Positions 47,799 through 56,987 of a stretch of 64,000 bases of DNA are shown here, one piece after another; the stretch's first letter is position 1, and each line of letters begins with the position of its first letter. Origin of the DNA: Ferrigenium straubiae (GTDB lineage: Bacteria > Pseudomonadota > Gammaproteobacteria > Burkholderiales > Gallionellaceae). The position numbers and the translations under genes are program-made. Below the pieces are notes generated by a model. It was given only the letters and a program-made list of their open reading frames with translations. It made no database searches and was not told where the DNA came from. The stretch covers positions 934,950 through 998,949 of the forward strand of contig JAHQXD010000001.1 of assembly GCA_019449655.1 (NCBI GenBank), in the 5' to 3' direction.

Positions 47799-48923
47799 TC
47801 ACTGTGTGGTTGATTTAGTTGCTTCTGCAGCCTGACGCGCGGCCTTGGCCTCAGCCAAGGCAAGCCGCAAACCATCCAGCCCAGCGCCGCTCCTGGCGCT
47901 CAGGAAAACGCGGGCGATTCTACCATAATCGTCACGCTGCACGCTCGGCGGAAGGTCCTGCAAGTCGATTTTATTGAGCACCAGAACCTGCGGAATATCC
48001 GCCGCGCCTATCTCCGCGAGCACCTTGTTCACCTCGGCAATCTGATCATCGCGGATGGCGTTATTGGCATCCACCACATGCAGCAACAGATCGGCCTGTA
48101 TAGTCTCTTCCAGCGTGCTACGGAATGCCGCAACCAGCGAATGGGGCAAATGGCGGATAAAACCGACGGTATCCGACACCACAATCTCGCCCGTCCCCTC
48201 AGTATGCATGCGGCGCGAGGTAGTATCCAGCGTGGCGAACAGCTGGTCGGCTACATAGACATCGGCGCGGGTCAGTCTGTTGAACAGCGTGGATTTGCCC
48301 GCATTGGTGTAACCGACGATGGATACCGAAAGCACATCGGCGCGGCTGCGTGCACGGCGCTGTACGACACGCTGGTGCTTGAGCTTCTCCAGGCGCTCTT
48401 TCAGCAGATGGACGCGTTTGTCCAGCTTGCGCCGATCCAGCTCCAGCTTGGTTTCGCCGGGACCGCGCGCGCCCACGGCATGTTTCTGCTGCCCCATGCC
48501 CTGATTCATGCCGACCAGGCGTGTGGCGAGATATTTGAGCTGCGCCAGCTCGACCTGAACCTTGCCTTCATGGCTTTGCGCGCGTTGCGCAAAAATATCC
48601 AGGATCAGCATGGTACGGTCGATGACGCGCGTATTCAGCCGGTTGGTCAGGTTGCGCATCTGCGCGGGGGAAAGGTCATGATTGAAGATGACGAGCGGAA
48701 CTTCCATGCGCTCGACGAGTTCGGCGATTTCCTGCACCTTACCGCTACCCGCAAACAGCGCCGCATCGGGGTGCTGCCGCCTCCCCTTGATGACAGCCAG
48801 CGTGCGCACTCCGGCCGTTTCGGCCAGCAGGCCCAGTTCCGCCAGGCTCTCGCTGTAGTCGTTCTCGCCGAAATCGATGCTGACCAGGACTGCGGCCTCG
48901 GCCCCCGCGGAGTCTTGCTGCAT
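47799..48923 (-). CDS. hflX: Ribosome-associated GTPase HflX
   Basis: 374 aa. The N-terminal HflX domain has GSGKVQEIAELV and LSPAQMRNLT. The linker has GPGETKLELDRR. The G domain has G1 GYTNAGKST, G3 DTVGFIRHLP and G4 NKID. HflX splits or rescues stalled 70S ribosomes, especially under heat stress. The start codon overlaps the hfq stop by one base. The C-terminal tail is short and Ala-rich. Confidence 0.97.
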   Translation of the reverse strand: MQQDSAGAEAAVLVSIDFGENDYSESLAELGLLAETAGVRTLAVIKGRRQHPDAALFAGSGKVQEIAELVERMEVPLVIFNHDLSPAQMRNLTNRLNTRVIDRTMLILDIFAQRAQSHEGKVQVELAQLKYLATRLVGMNQGMGQQKHAVGARGPGETKLELDRRKLDKRVHLLKERLEKLKHQRVVQRRARSRADVLSVSIVGYTNAGKSTLFNRLTRADVYVADQLFATLDTTSRRMHTEGTGEIVVSDTVGFIRHLPHSLVAAFRSTLEETIQADLLLHVVDANNAIRDDQIAEVNKVLAEIGAADIPQVLVLNKIDLQDLPPSVQRDDYGRIARVFLSARSGAGLDGLRLALAEAKAARQAAEATKSTTQ

Positions 48924-49159
48924 TACTCGGCGGAGTCGTCGTAGGAAATGTTGACCGCGCGTGCCGGAACGATGGTGGAAATGGCGTGCTTGTAAACCAT
49001 CTGCGTAAGGGTGTTTTTCAGCAACACCACATACTGGTCGAATGATTCGACCTGGCCTTGCAGCTTGATGCCGTTCACTAGGTAAATTGCGACCTGCACA
49101 TGCTCCTTGCGCAGCGCATTGAGAAACGGGTCTTGAAGCTGTTGTCCTTTTGCACTCAT
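48923..49159 (-). CDS. hfq: RNA chaperone Hfq
   Basis: 78 aa, typical short betaproteobacterial Hfq. The Sm1 motif region reads [27 protein letters not shown], with QD and the FDQY stretch, and the Sm2 motif has [13 protein letters not shown]. It binds small RNAs and mRNA as a hexamer. It is the first gene of the hfq-hflX-hflK-hflC run; the 185-bp gap on its upstream side should carry the promoter. Confidence 0.98.
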   Translation of the reverse strand: MSAKGQQLQDPFLNALRKEHVQVAIYLVNGIKLQGQVESFDQYVVLLKNTLTQMVYKHAISTIVPARAVNISYDDSAE

Positions 49160-49242
49160 ATTATTGCTCTTATCAGTTAGGAACGGGATGGCACTTTACT
49201 GGATTCCGGCGCAACTGTGAACAGGTTTGTCCAAAAGTCGGC

Positions 49243-49267
49243 AAAACACCCCGTTTTTAACAGGGTG
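49243..49267 (-). terminator. Intrinsic terminator after the beta-carbonic anhydrase gene
   Basis: On the minus strand CACCCTGT / ACGGGGTG form an 8-base stem (one G-T pair) around TAAAA, followed by TTTT. It lies about 80 bases after the carbonic anhydrase stop and before the hfq promoter region. Confidence 0.7.
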
Positions 49268-49344
49268 GCCGGCGATACCGCGATAGTGGTGGGCGCATTG
49301 TGGAGCGACGCTATAGAACTGCCGGCAGAAAACCTTGCGCAGCT

Positions 49345-50058
49345 TTATGGCGGCGGGTTTGATTCCCAATTTTCGAACAGGCGTTGCGGTTGGAGCGCCC
49401 CCTCCGACCCTTCGAGACGCAAGTCTATTACACGGAATTCCCCGGCGTCACTGTCGTATTGCATCAGCGTTCCGTTTTCCATGTCGAAATACCAGCCATG
49501 CAGCGCCAATGTACCATCGTTCACGCGCCGACTGACCCACGGGTAGGACATCAGGTTTTCCAGCGACTTGAGGATGGACGCCTGCTCGCAGGCACGCGTC
49601 TGGATTTCCCGCGATCTTCCCGGCAGCTCCTTCAACACCTGTTGCCGGGCATCGGCGGCGATTCCGAGCCATTTTGCGATGAGTTGTTCCTCGTCGAACG
49701 TAGGGGTCTTGTCTTCCATCAGCGCACGGATACCGCCGCATTTGGCGTGCCCCATGACGATCACATGCTCCACCGCCAGGTTGCATATCGCAAACGCAAT
49801 GGCGGAAGTGGTTCCGGCATAGGAAGTCGCCTGGATATATGGCGGGACGAGGTTGGCGACATTGCGTACCACAAACATGTCGCCCGGCTCGCTGTCGGTC
49901 AGCACCCCGGGGTCGCAGCGAGAATCACAACAGGCCACCATCAGTGCCCGCGGGCGCTGCCCTTCTCTGAACAACCGGTCGAAAAGTTCAGGATTCCGGT
50001 CGAAGTAATGATGCTGAAAGCGCCTGAAGCCCTTCAGAAATATGTTTACGTCACGCAT
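49345..50058 (-). CDS. Beta-carbonic anhydrase
   Basis: 237 aa. Zinc ligands and catalytic dyad are visible: Cys43, Asp45 and Arg47 in ACCDSRCDP, and His104 and Cys107 in GHAKCGG. VVRNVANLVPPY and TSAIAFAICNLAVEH are typical. It interconverts CO2 and bicarbonate in the cytoplasm. It is monocistronic between hfq and narI, with its own terminator. A bicarbonate supply for pyruvate carboxylase or autotrophic enzymes is plausible. Confidence 0.95.
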   Translation of the reverse strand: MRDVNIFLKGFRRFQHHYFDRNPELFDRLFREGQRPRALMVACCDSRCDPGVLTDSEPGDMFVVRNVANLVPPYIQATSYAGTTSAIAFAICNLAVEHVIVMGHAKCGGIRALMEDKTPTFDEEQLIAKWLGIAADARQQVLKELPGRSREIQTRACEQASILKSLENLMSYPWVSRRVNDGTLALHGWYFDMENGTLMQYDSDAGEFRVIDLRLEGSEGALQPQRLFENWESNPPP

Positions 50059-50145
50059 ATTGCAGTTGTTGTCATTGATGAATGATGCTCATGAACCGGC
50101 GAGTCGCAGCACGAATCGCAACGTGGATCACCATCATGGCAGGGG

Positions 50146-50183
50146 GCGCTGCCCTTCCGTATAAATGAACGATCGGGCAGCGC
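50146..50183. repeat. Stem-loop between narI and the carbonic anhydrase gene
   Basis: GCGCTGCCC (50146-50154) and GGGCAGCGC (50175-50183) form a perfect 9-base stem with a 20-base loop. It lies about 35 bases after the narI stop and about 90 bases upstream of the carbonic anhydrase start. It could end nar transcripts, though no T-run follows on the minus strand. Confidence 0.4.
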
Positions 50184-50218
50184 GAAGGCTAAGTGACAAC
50201 GGTGGTGCCAGCAACCTA

Positions 50219-50965
50219 TTAATAATCTGCCGGCTTGCCGAGGTCGTACCTGTTGATTTCCTGATACTTCACCTTCTTGGAGCGCACGATCTGGTATGCG
50301 CGAGCCAGGTAACCGAACGGCATGCTCCAGATATGCACCAGACGGGTGAACGGGAAGATCAGGAACACCGTCATGCCGGCCAATACGTGCAGCTTGAAGA
50401 TGGTGTCAACGCCTTCCAGGTATTGCGGGCTTGGATAGAGATAGACAATACTCTGGATCCATTCCGCCATGGCCGTCACCACGCGGGGGTCACCGTGGCC
50501 GGCGTGGCCGATGGATACCGGAATGGTCAGCAGGCCGAGAATCAGCGTAAGCATCACCCAAGTCAGGACAAACTTGTCCGCCCAGCGGCTGGTCAGCGAA
50601 ATGCGCGGATTGCCGAAGCGCCGGAACCACAGGATAACGCCCCCAAACAGGGCACAAAGGCCGAAGATGGTGCCTGCGGTGATAGCCACATATTGGTGCG
50701 ACATGTCATCCATAAGCACCTGGAACACGGCATGCGGTGTCAACAATCCCACGAAGTGGCCGCCGAAAATGGCGATCACACCAAAGTGGAAGAAGTTGCT
50801 AGCCAGACGCATATTGGGTTTGGAAAGCAATTGCGTGGAATCTGCCTTCCAACCGTATTGCTCGCGGTCGAAGCGCAGCCAGCTGCCAATCCAGAACACC
50901 GTAAGGCAGACATACGGATACACGCCGAACAGCAAATTGTTTAGAGTAAAAACTGAATCATGCAT
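50219..50965 (-). CDS. narI: Respiratory nitrate reductase gamma subunit NarI (cytochrome b)
   Basis: 248 aa with about five membrane helices. Conserved His residues for the two b hemes occur in ASNFFHFGVIAIFGGHFVGLL (about 55-75) and near LHVLAGMTVFLIFPFTRLVHIWSMP (about 193-217). The start segment LLFGVYPYVCLTVFWIGSWLRF is typical. NarI oxidises quinol on the periplasmic side and passes electrons to NarH. It lies 10 bp after narJ and ends the operon. Confidence 0.97.
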   Translation of the reverse strand: MHDSVFTLNNLLFGVYPYVCLTVFWIGSWLRFDREQYGWKADSTQLLSKPNMRLASNFFHFGVIAIFGGHFVGLLTPHAVFQVLMDDMSHQYVAITAGTIFGLCALFGGVILWFRRFGNPRISLTSRWADKFVLTWVMLTLILGLLTIPVSIGHAGHGDPRVVTAMAEWIQSIVYLYPSPQYLEGVDTIFKLHVLAGMTVFLIFPFTRLVHIWSMPFGYLARAYQIVRSKKVKYQEINRYDLGKPADY

Positions 50966-50975
50966 TTCATTCTCC

Positions 50976-51506
50976 TTAGGTTAAAGCAGTCAGACGAGTC
51001 AGCGTAGCCCGGCTCTCGATCATGGAAATCAGCGGAGCATAAGGGCTTTCGGCCTTGGCCAGATTTCCGGCCAGAATATTCAGCACCTTGTGGACATCGG
51101 ACAGGAATACCGTCGCTTCATTGCTGTCCAGGTAAGAGGTGAATTCCAGGAGCAGCGGCAGATAGTCCGGCAACTCGTTGGTCACCGTCTTTACGCCGTA
51201 GTCCTTGAACATCTCTCCCAGGTCGATCAGCGCAGGGCCGCGGTTCCTGTCGTCATCATCGCCAAACAAATGGTGTGTCAGGTGCAGGCTGTGCTCTGCA
51301 GTCCTGTCAAAAGTGTTCACATAGTTCACCTGCGCTTCTGTCAGCGGCATGCTCCCCAGGTAATCGAGAAATTTCCGCAAGACTGCCCGTTCCCCATCAT
51401 CGATGCTTGTACTTTGATCAACGATAGAGCGGATTTCCGGCAGGTTGTCGATCAACTCCTCTTCCGGATATTCCAGCAGCGCCGATAGGATTTTATAAGT
51501 TTGCAT
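50976..51506 (-). CDS. narJ: Nitrate reductase molybdenum cofactor assembly chaperone NarJ
   Basis: 176 aa, shorter than E. coli NarJ (236) but of the family: the N-terminal YKILSALLEYPEEEL and the central YVNTFDRTAEHSLHLTHHLFGD (about 63-84) are characteristic. NarJ is a TorD-like helical chaperone that holds NarG for cofactor insertion and NarI attachment. It starts 9 bp after the narH stop. Confidence 0.95.
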   Translation of the reverse strand: MQTYKILSALLEYPEEELIDNLPEIRSIVDQSTSIDDGERAVLRKFLDYLGSMPLTEAQVNYVNTFDRTAEHSLHLTHHLFGDDDDRNRGPALIDLGEMFKDYGVKTVTNELPDYLPLLLEFTSYLDSNEATVFLSDVHKVLNILAGNLAKAESPYAPLISMIESRATLTRLTALT

Positions 51507-51515
51507 GATTTCTCC

Positions 51516-53063
51516 TTAACGGTCGCCCGCGAGCGGCGCTTTTTCCCTGGGTTCCATCGACTCCAGACGGCGCCGCGGGAACAGCGTGACCTTGCTGATA
51601 CCGGTCGAGGAAGTGTTGCCGAAGCTGAACCCGTTCTGACCCTGGAAGCCGTGGGCATCGTCCAGGCGCTCCTCTTCGTGGCCGGTGGGGATGACGAAGC
51701 GGTCTTCGTAGTTGGCAATCGCGAGGTAACGGTACATATCCTGCGCGATCTCCTCGGTGATGCCTGCAGCCTCGAGGGCAGCCGTATTGACCACACCTTC
51801 CACGCGTTTCATGCGCTGGTAGCTGCGCATCGCAATCATGCGATTCAGGGCGCTCACGATCGGCGCTTCCTTGCCCGCAGTCATCAGGTTGGCCAGGTAC
51901 TTGACCGGCACGCGCAACTCGCTGGCCAGCGGGATCACGCCATCCGCACCGGTTTTCAGCTTGCCCTGTTCGATTGCGGTCTGCACCGGAGACAGCGGCG
52001 GCACATACCACACCATCGGCAACGTACGGAATTCCGGATGCAGCGGGAAGGCGATCTTCCAGTCAATCGCCATCTTGTAGATCGGCGATTTCTGTGCGGC
52101 TACGATCCAGTCCTTGCTGATGCCTTCTGCCTGAGCGGCGGCAATCACTGCAGGATCGTTGGGGTTGAGGAATATCTTGCACTGCGCTTCATACAGATCT
52201 TGCGGGTTCTGCGTGCTGGCCAGTTCCGAGATACGGTCGGCGTCATAGAGGATGATGCCGTTGTAGCGGATACGCCCGACGCAGGATTCGGAGCAGATCG
52301 TCGGCATGCCGGATTCGACGCGCGGGTAGCAGGCGATGCATTTTTCGGCCTTGCCGGATTCCCAGTTGTAGTACACCTTCTTGTACGGGCATGAGCTCAT
52401 GCAGAAACGCCAGCCGCGGCACTTGTCCTGGTCGGCGAGCACGATGCCGTCTTCTTCACGCTTGTAGAGCGAACCGGAAGGGCAGGAAGCCACGCACGCG
52501 GGATTCAGGCAGTGGTTGCAGATGCGCGGCAAATAGGTATGGAAGGTCTGCTCGAACTGGCCATAAATCTCCCGTCCGACACCATCCATGTTCTTGTCCA
52601 CACTGCGGTCTTCCCATGCGCCGGCCATGATGTCTTCCCAGTTCGGCCCCCAGTTGATCTTCTCGATGGGCTGACCGGTGATCTGCGAGAGCGGGCGGGC
52701 GGTAGGCGTCGCCTCGGACAGCGGCGCGTTCTGCAGGCGCGCGTAGTTGTAGGTGAACGGCTCGTAATAATCGTCAATCTGCGGCAGATCCGGGTTGGAG
52801 AAGATGTTCAGCAGCCGCGATGCGCGCCCGCCAGACCTCAGTTCCAACTTGCCGTTGACCAGCGTCCAGCCGCCCCGCCACTTTTCCTGGTTCTCCCAAT
52901 CCTTGGGGTAACCGATGCCGGGTTTGGATTCGACGTTGTTGAACCAGACATATTCCACGCCCTTGCGGTTGGTCCACGTGTTTTTGCACGTTACCGAACA
53001 GGTGTGGCAACCGATACACTTGTCCAGGCTAAAAATGAATGCGAATTGTGCACGTACTTTCAT
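51516..53063 (-). CDS. narH: Respiratory nitrate reductase beta subunit NarH
   Basis: 515 aa, four-cluster ferredoxin-like subunit. Cysteine groups are CIGCHTCSVTCKNTW (16-30 region), CNHCLNPACVASCP (about 183-197), CRGWRFCMSSCP with the Trp that marks the 3Fe-4S site, and CIACYPRVESGMPTICSESC. The length matches E. coli NarH (512). It relays electrons from NarI to NarG on the cytoplasmic face. It lies 35 bp after narG. Confidence 0.98.
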   Translation of the reverse strand: MKVRAQFAFIFSLDKCIGCHTCSVTCKNTWTNRKGVEYVWFNNVESKPGIGYPKDWENQEKWRGGWTLVNGKLELRSGGRASRLLNIFSNPDLPQIDDYYEPFTYNYARLQNAPLSEATPTARPLSQITGQPIEKINWGPNWEDIMAGAWEDRSVDKNMDGVGREIYGQFEQTFHTYLPRICNHCLNPACVASCPSGSLYKREEDGIVLADQDKCRGWRFCMSSCPYKKVYYNWESGKAEKCIACYPRVESGMPTICSESCVGRIRYNGIILYDADRISELASTQNPQDLYEAQCKIFLNPNDPAVIAAAQAEGISKDWIVAAQKSPIYKMAIDWKIAFPLHPEFRTLPMVWYVPPLSPVQTAIEQGKLKTGADGVIPLASELRVPVKYLANLMTAGKEAPIVSALNRMIAMRSYQRMKRVEGVVNTAALEAAGITEEIAQDMYRYLAIANYEDRFVIPTGHEEERLDDAHGFQGQNGFSFGNTSSTGISKVTLFPRRRLESMEPREKAPLAGDR

Positions 53064-53098
53064 GAGTTTCTCCTAATTTATCCTAATTCACGTGACGA

Positions 53099-56000
53099 TC
53101 AGCGCTTGCCGACTCCGGGTGGGTTGCGATGCGCTTCCCGTTCCGGGGTAAGCGGACGCTCCAGCCAGTCGATGTCCTGATCCTCCACCTTGCGCAGGAT
53201 GATCTCGGTATCGCGGTTGCATCCCACCGTACCGTAGTAATTGAAGCCGTAGGCCAGTTGCACATAACCGCCGACCATGTTGGTCGGTTTCATGATGACC
53301 CGCGTCAGCGCATTGTGGGTACCGGCACGTTTGTTGGTGGTAACCGATCCCGGCACGTTCACGTTCTTCTCCTGGGAGTGGTGCATCACCGACGCACCGC
53401 GCGGGATACGCTGCGAAATCACCGCACGGCACATGCTGGCGCCGTTGCTGTTGACCAGCTCCACCCAATCGTTGTCCTTGATCCCGACCTGCTGCGCATC
53501 CAGTTCAGAGATCCAGATATGAGGACCGCCGCGGAACAGCGTCAACATACGCAGGGTATCCTGATAGCTCGAGTGGATACCCCACTTGCCATGCGGCGTG
53601 ATGAACCTGAGCTTGAGATGCGGCTTTTGCAGGATGTTAGCCGGCACGTTCTTGAACGACTTCAAGTCTTGCGGCGGACGGTACACACAGAAAGTCTCGC
53701 CGAAGTCCTGGAACCACTCGTGATCCTGGTAGAAGTGAGCCCGGCCGGTCAGGGTGCGGAACGGGATGTGCTCATGAATATTGGTGTAACCCGCGGTATA
53801 CGACACATGCTCGGACTCGATCCCCGACCAGGTTGGCGCGGTAATGATCTTGCGCGGCTGTACCTGGATATCACGGAACGTGATCTTGTCCTCCTCGCGT
53901 GAGGCATACAGGTGATGATGGTCGATGCCGGTCTTCTTCGACAAGGCGGACCACGACTTGTGCGCCACCGGACCGCAGGTTTCCGGCGCCATGCGCATCA
54001 CCGCATCGCACACGGAAATATCTTCCTCAAGGGAGGGCATACCGTAGGAGACGCCCGGCACTCTCACCGTGTAATTGCACAGCTTAAGCTCCTCGTATTC
54101 CGCTTCGGTGTTCCAGTCGATGCCCTTGACGTTGTTGCCCAGCTTGACCATCAATGGGCCGATCGCGATGTACTTGTTGTAGATGCTGCCATAGTCGCGC
54201 TCCACCAGCTTGATGAACGGCATGGTCTTGCCCGGGATCGGCTCACATTCACCCTTGTGCCAATCTTTCACCTGGCCAAACGGCTGTGCCAACTCGGCCG
54301 CCGAGTCGTGCTGCATCGGCCAGATGACCGCATCCTTGCGTGTACCAAGATGCTTCGCGGCCAAGCCAGAGAAGACCCTGGCAAGCTCCTTGAAAATCTG
54401 CCAGTCGGACTTGGAATCCCAGCCCGGCGACACGGCTTCCGACAGCGGATGGATAAAGGGGTGCATGTCGGTGGTGTTGAGGTCGTTTTTCTCGTACCAG
54501 GTTGCGGTCGGCAAAACGATATCGGAGTAGGCACCGGTGGAGTTGAGGCGGAAGTTGATGTCCACAAACAGATCCAGCTTGCCTGCGGGACCCTCGTCAC
54601 GCCACTTGACCAGCTTGTTGTCGTTTCCGTCCCCGCCCTCCTGCAGCACGTTGTTTTGCGCGCCCAGCAGGTGCTTGAGGAAGTATTGCTGCCCCTTGCC
54701 CGAAGTACCGATCAAATTACCGCGCCACACGAAAATATTGCGCGGCCAGTTGATATCCGCATCCGGGTCGGCAAAAGAGATATCCATTGCACCCGACTTG
54801 AGTTTTCCGGCAACGTAATTGGCAACCCCAGCTTCGTCGGTAGCGCCGGCCTTGGCGGCTTCATCCGCTAGGTCGAGCGAGTTGGCGTTCCATTGCGGGA
54901 AGCCAGGCAACCAGCCCATACGAACTGCTGCAACGTTGTAGTCGGCGATCGAGTAACCCTCTTTCGCGTTCTTGTTCCTGCCGGCAGGCGACGTGATGTC
55001 TTCCGCCTTCACGGTTTCGTAGCGCCACTGGTCGGTATGGAAATACCAGTAGGAGGTCGAATTCATCTGGCGCGGCGGACGCTGCCAGTCGAGTGCGAAG
55101 GCAATCGGCGCCCAACCTGCTTGCGGACGCAGTTTTTCCTGGCCCACATAGTGTGCCCAGCCGCCACCGGATTGGCCCACGCAACCGCAAATGTGCAGAA
55201 GGTTCATAACGCCCCGGTACGTCATGTCGTTGTGATACCAGTGGTTAATTGCCGCGCCCATGATCACCATCGATTTGCCGTGGGTTTGCGAGGCATTCTT
55301 CGCGAACTCGCGACCGGTGCGCTCAATATCCATAGCCTTGATGCCGGTAACCTTGGATGCCCATGCTGGCGTGTAAGCCACGTTGGCGTCGTTGTAGTCC
55401 TTGGCGACATTGCCGCCGCCCAAGCCGCGGTCGATACCGTATTGCGCAACCTGCAGGTCGAACACGGAGGTGACCAATACTTCTTCGCCGCTGGCCAGCT
55501 TCAGCTTGCGCGCCGGCACATTGCGGAACAGCAGGCTGTCTTCGCCATGCGCGAAGTGCGGGAAGCCCACCGAAACCACCGCATCCTTGCTGTTGATGCA
55601 GGTCAGTTCGGCCATAATTTCCTGCTGGCTGGCGCCATTCTTCGGCAGCAAATTCCACTTACCTTCCTCGCCCCAGCGGAAACCGATTGATCCGTTAGGC
55701 GCAACAAAGGTCTTGGACTTTTCGTCATAAACGATGGTTTTCCATTCCGGATTGTTGGATTCGCCCAGATTGCCCGCAAAATCGGAGGCACGCAGGCAAC
55801 GGTCGGATACATAAGCGTCGCCTTCCTTGCGCAGCATCACCTGGATCGGCATATCGGTGTACTTGCGGTTATATTCCTGGAAGTACGGATCCTGTTTGTC
55901 TACCAGGAATTCTTTCAGCGCCACATGCCCAAACGCCAGGAAGGCAGCTGAATCGGTACCCGGATTGACCGGCATCCACAGATCGGAAAGCTTGACGTGT

Positions 56001-56860
56001 TCGCCATAGTCAGGGCTCATCGCGATGATCTTGGTGCCGTTATAACGCGCCTCGACAGCGAAGTGAGCATCCGGCGTACGCGTGGTCGGCAAGCTGGAAC
56101 CGGTGACGATGATGTAGGAGGAGTTGTACCAATCCGCCGATTCCGGCACGTCGGTCTGTTCGCCCCAGGTTTGTGGGGAAGCCGCCGGCAAGTCGCAGTA
56201 CCAGTCGTAGAACGAGCCGCATACGCCGCCGATCAGGGACAGGTAACGCGCACCGGATGCGTAAGAAATTTGCGACATGGCCGGGATCGGCGAGAAGCCA
56301 AAAATCCGGTCCGGACCCCATTTCTTGATCGTGTAAATGTTGGCGGCGGCGATGATTTCGTTGACCTCATCCCATTTGGCGCGCACAAATCCGCCGAGGC
56401 CGCGCACGTGAACGTATTGCTTGCGCTTGTTCGGGTCAGCCTGGATTGCTGCCCAAGCGTCTACAGGATCCTTGCCGCTCTTACGCTCGGCACGATACAG
56501 GTCGAGCAGGCGGCCACGGACCAGCGGGTGCTTGATGCGATGGGGGCTGTACAGATACCAGGAGAAAGAAGCTCCGCGCTGACAGCCGCGCGGTTCATGG
56601 TTGGGCAAATCCTCGCGGGTGCGCGGATAGTCGGTTTGCTGCACCTCGTATGAGACCAATCCGTTCTTGACAAAAATCTTCCAGGAGCAACCGCCGGTAC
56701 AGTTCACACCGTGCGTGGAACGCACGATCTTGTCGTGCTGCCAGCGGGTGCGATAGGCCTGTTCCCACTGGCGATCCTCGTTGGTGACGATGCCGTGACC
56801 ATTGGAGAAAGTCTCCTTGATTTTTTCAAAAAACTTCAATCGATCGAGAAAGTGACTCAT
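53099..56860 (-). CDS. narG: Respiratory nitrate reductase alpha subunit NarG
   Basis: 1253 aa, matching E. coli NarG (1247). The N-terminal Fe-S site has His and Cys in STHGVNCTGGCSWKIFVKNG and a later Cys in RGCQRG. ADWYNSSYIIVTGSSLPTTR contains the expected Mo-ligand Asp. It binds bis-MGD and reduces nitrate to nitrite in the cytoplasm. The start has AGGAG-like sequence upstream. It is the third gene of the narK1K2GHJI run. Confidence 0.98.
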   Translation of the reverse strand: MSHFLDRLKFFEKIKETFSNGHGIVTNEDRQWEQAYRTRWQHDKIVRSTHGVNCTGGCSWKIFVKNGLVSYEVQQTDYPRTREDLPNHEPRGCQRGASFSWYLYSPHRIKHPLVRGRLLDLYRAERKSGKDPVDAWAAIQADPNKRKQYVHVRGLGGFVRAKWDEVNEIIAAANIYTIKKWGPDRIFGFSPIPAMSQISYASGARYLSLIGGVCGSFYDWYCDLPAASPQTWGEQTDVPESADWYNSSYIIVTGSSLPTTRTPDAHFAVEARYNGTKIIAMSPDYGEHVKLSDLWMPVNPGTDSAAFLAFGHVALKEFLVDKQDPYFQEYNRKYTDMPIQVMLRKEGDAYVSDRCLRASDFAGNLGESNNPEWKTIVYDEKSKTFVAPNGSIGFRWGEEGKWNLLPKNGASQQEIMAELTCINSKDAVVSVGFPHFAHGEDSLLFRNVPARKLKLASGEEVLVTSVFDLQVAQYGIDRGLGGGNVAKDYNDANVAYTPAWASKVTGIKAMDIERTGREFAKNASQTHGKSMVIMGAAINHWYHNDMTYRGVMNLLHICGCVGQSGGGWAHYVGQEKLRPQAGWAPIAFALDWQRPPRQMNSTSYWYFHTDQWRYETVKAEDITSPAGRNKNAKEGYSIADYNVAAVRMGWLPGFPQWNANSLDLADEAAKAGATDEAGVANYVAGKLKSGAMDISFADPDADINWPRNIFVWRGNLIGTSGKGQQYFLKHLLGAQNNVLQEGGDGNDNKLVKWRDEGPAGKLDLFVDINFRLNSTGAYSDIVLPTATWYEKNDLNTTDMHPFIHPLSEAVSPGWDSKSDWQIFKELARVFSGLAAKHLGTRKDAVIWPMQHDSAAELAQPFGQVKDWHKGECEPIPGKTMPFIKLVERDYGSIYNKYIAIGPLMVKLGNNVKGIDWNTEAEYEELKLCNYTVRVPGVSYGMPSLEEDISVCDAVMRMAPETCGPVAHKSWSALSKKTGIDHHHLYASREEDKITFRDIQVQPRKIITAPTWSGIESEHVSYTAGYTNIHEHIPFRTLTGRAHFYQDHEWFQDFGETFCVYRPPQDLKSFKNVPANILQKPHLKLRFITPHGKWGIHSSYQDTLRMLTLFRGGPHIWISELDAQQVGIKDNDWVELVNSNGASMCRAVISQRIPRGASVMHHSQEKNVNVPGSVTTNKRAGTHNALTRVIMKPTNMVGGYVQLAYGFNYYGTVGCNRDTEIILRKVEDQDIDWLERPLTPEREAHRNPPGVGKR

Positions 56861-56987
56861 GTTTTTCTTGCTCCTGTGTAAAAATTTTTATTCAAACTTC
56901 CCGGTCCGGTTTTTTACCCTCAAGCCGTAACCAGCCATCATTTGCGGGTCGGACGCAATGCAGCCGACCCACCCTGCCTAAAGCCCT

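Noticed and set aside
49217-49546. A 109-codon plus-strand frame between hfq and the carbonic anhydrase gene
   Set aside because: It overlaps the terminator and the 3' end of the carbonic anhydrase gene and shows no protein features.
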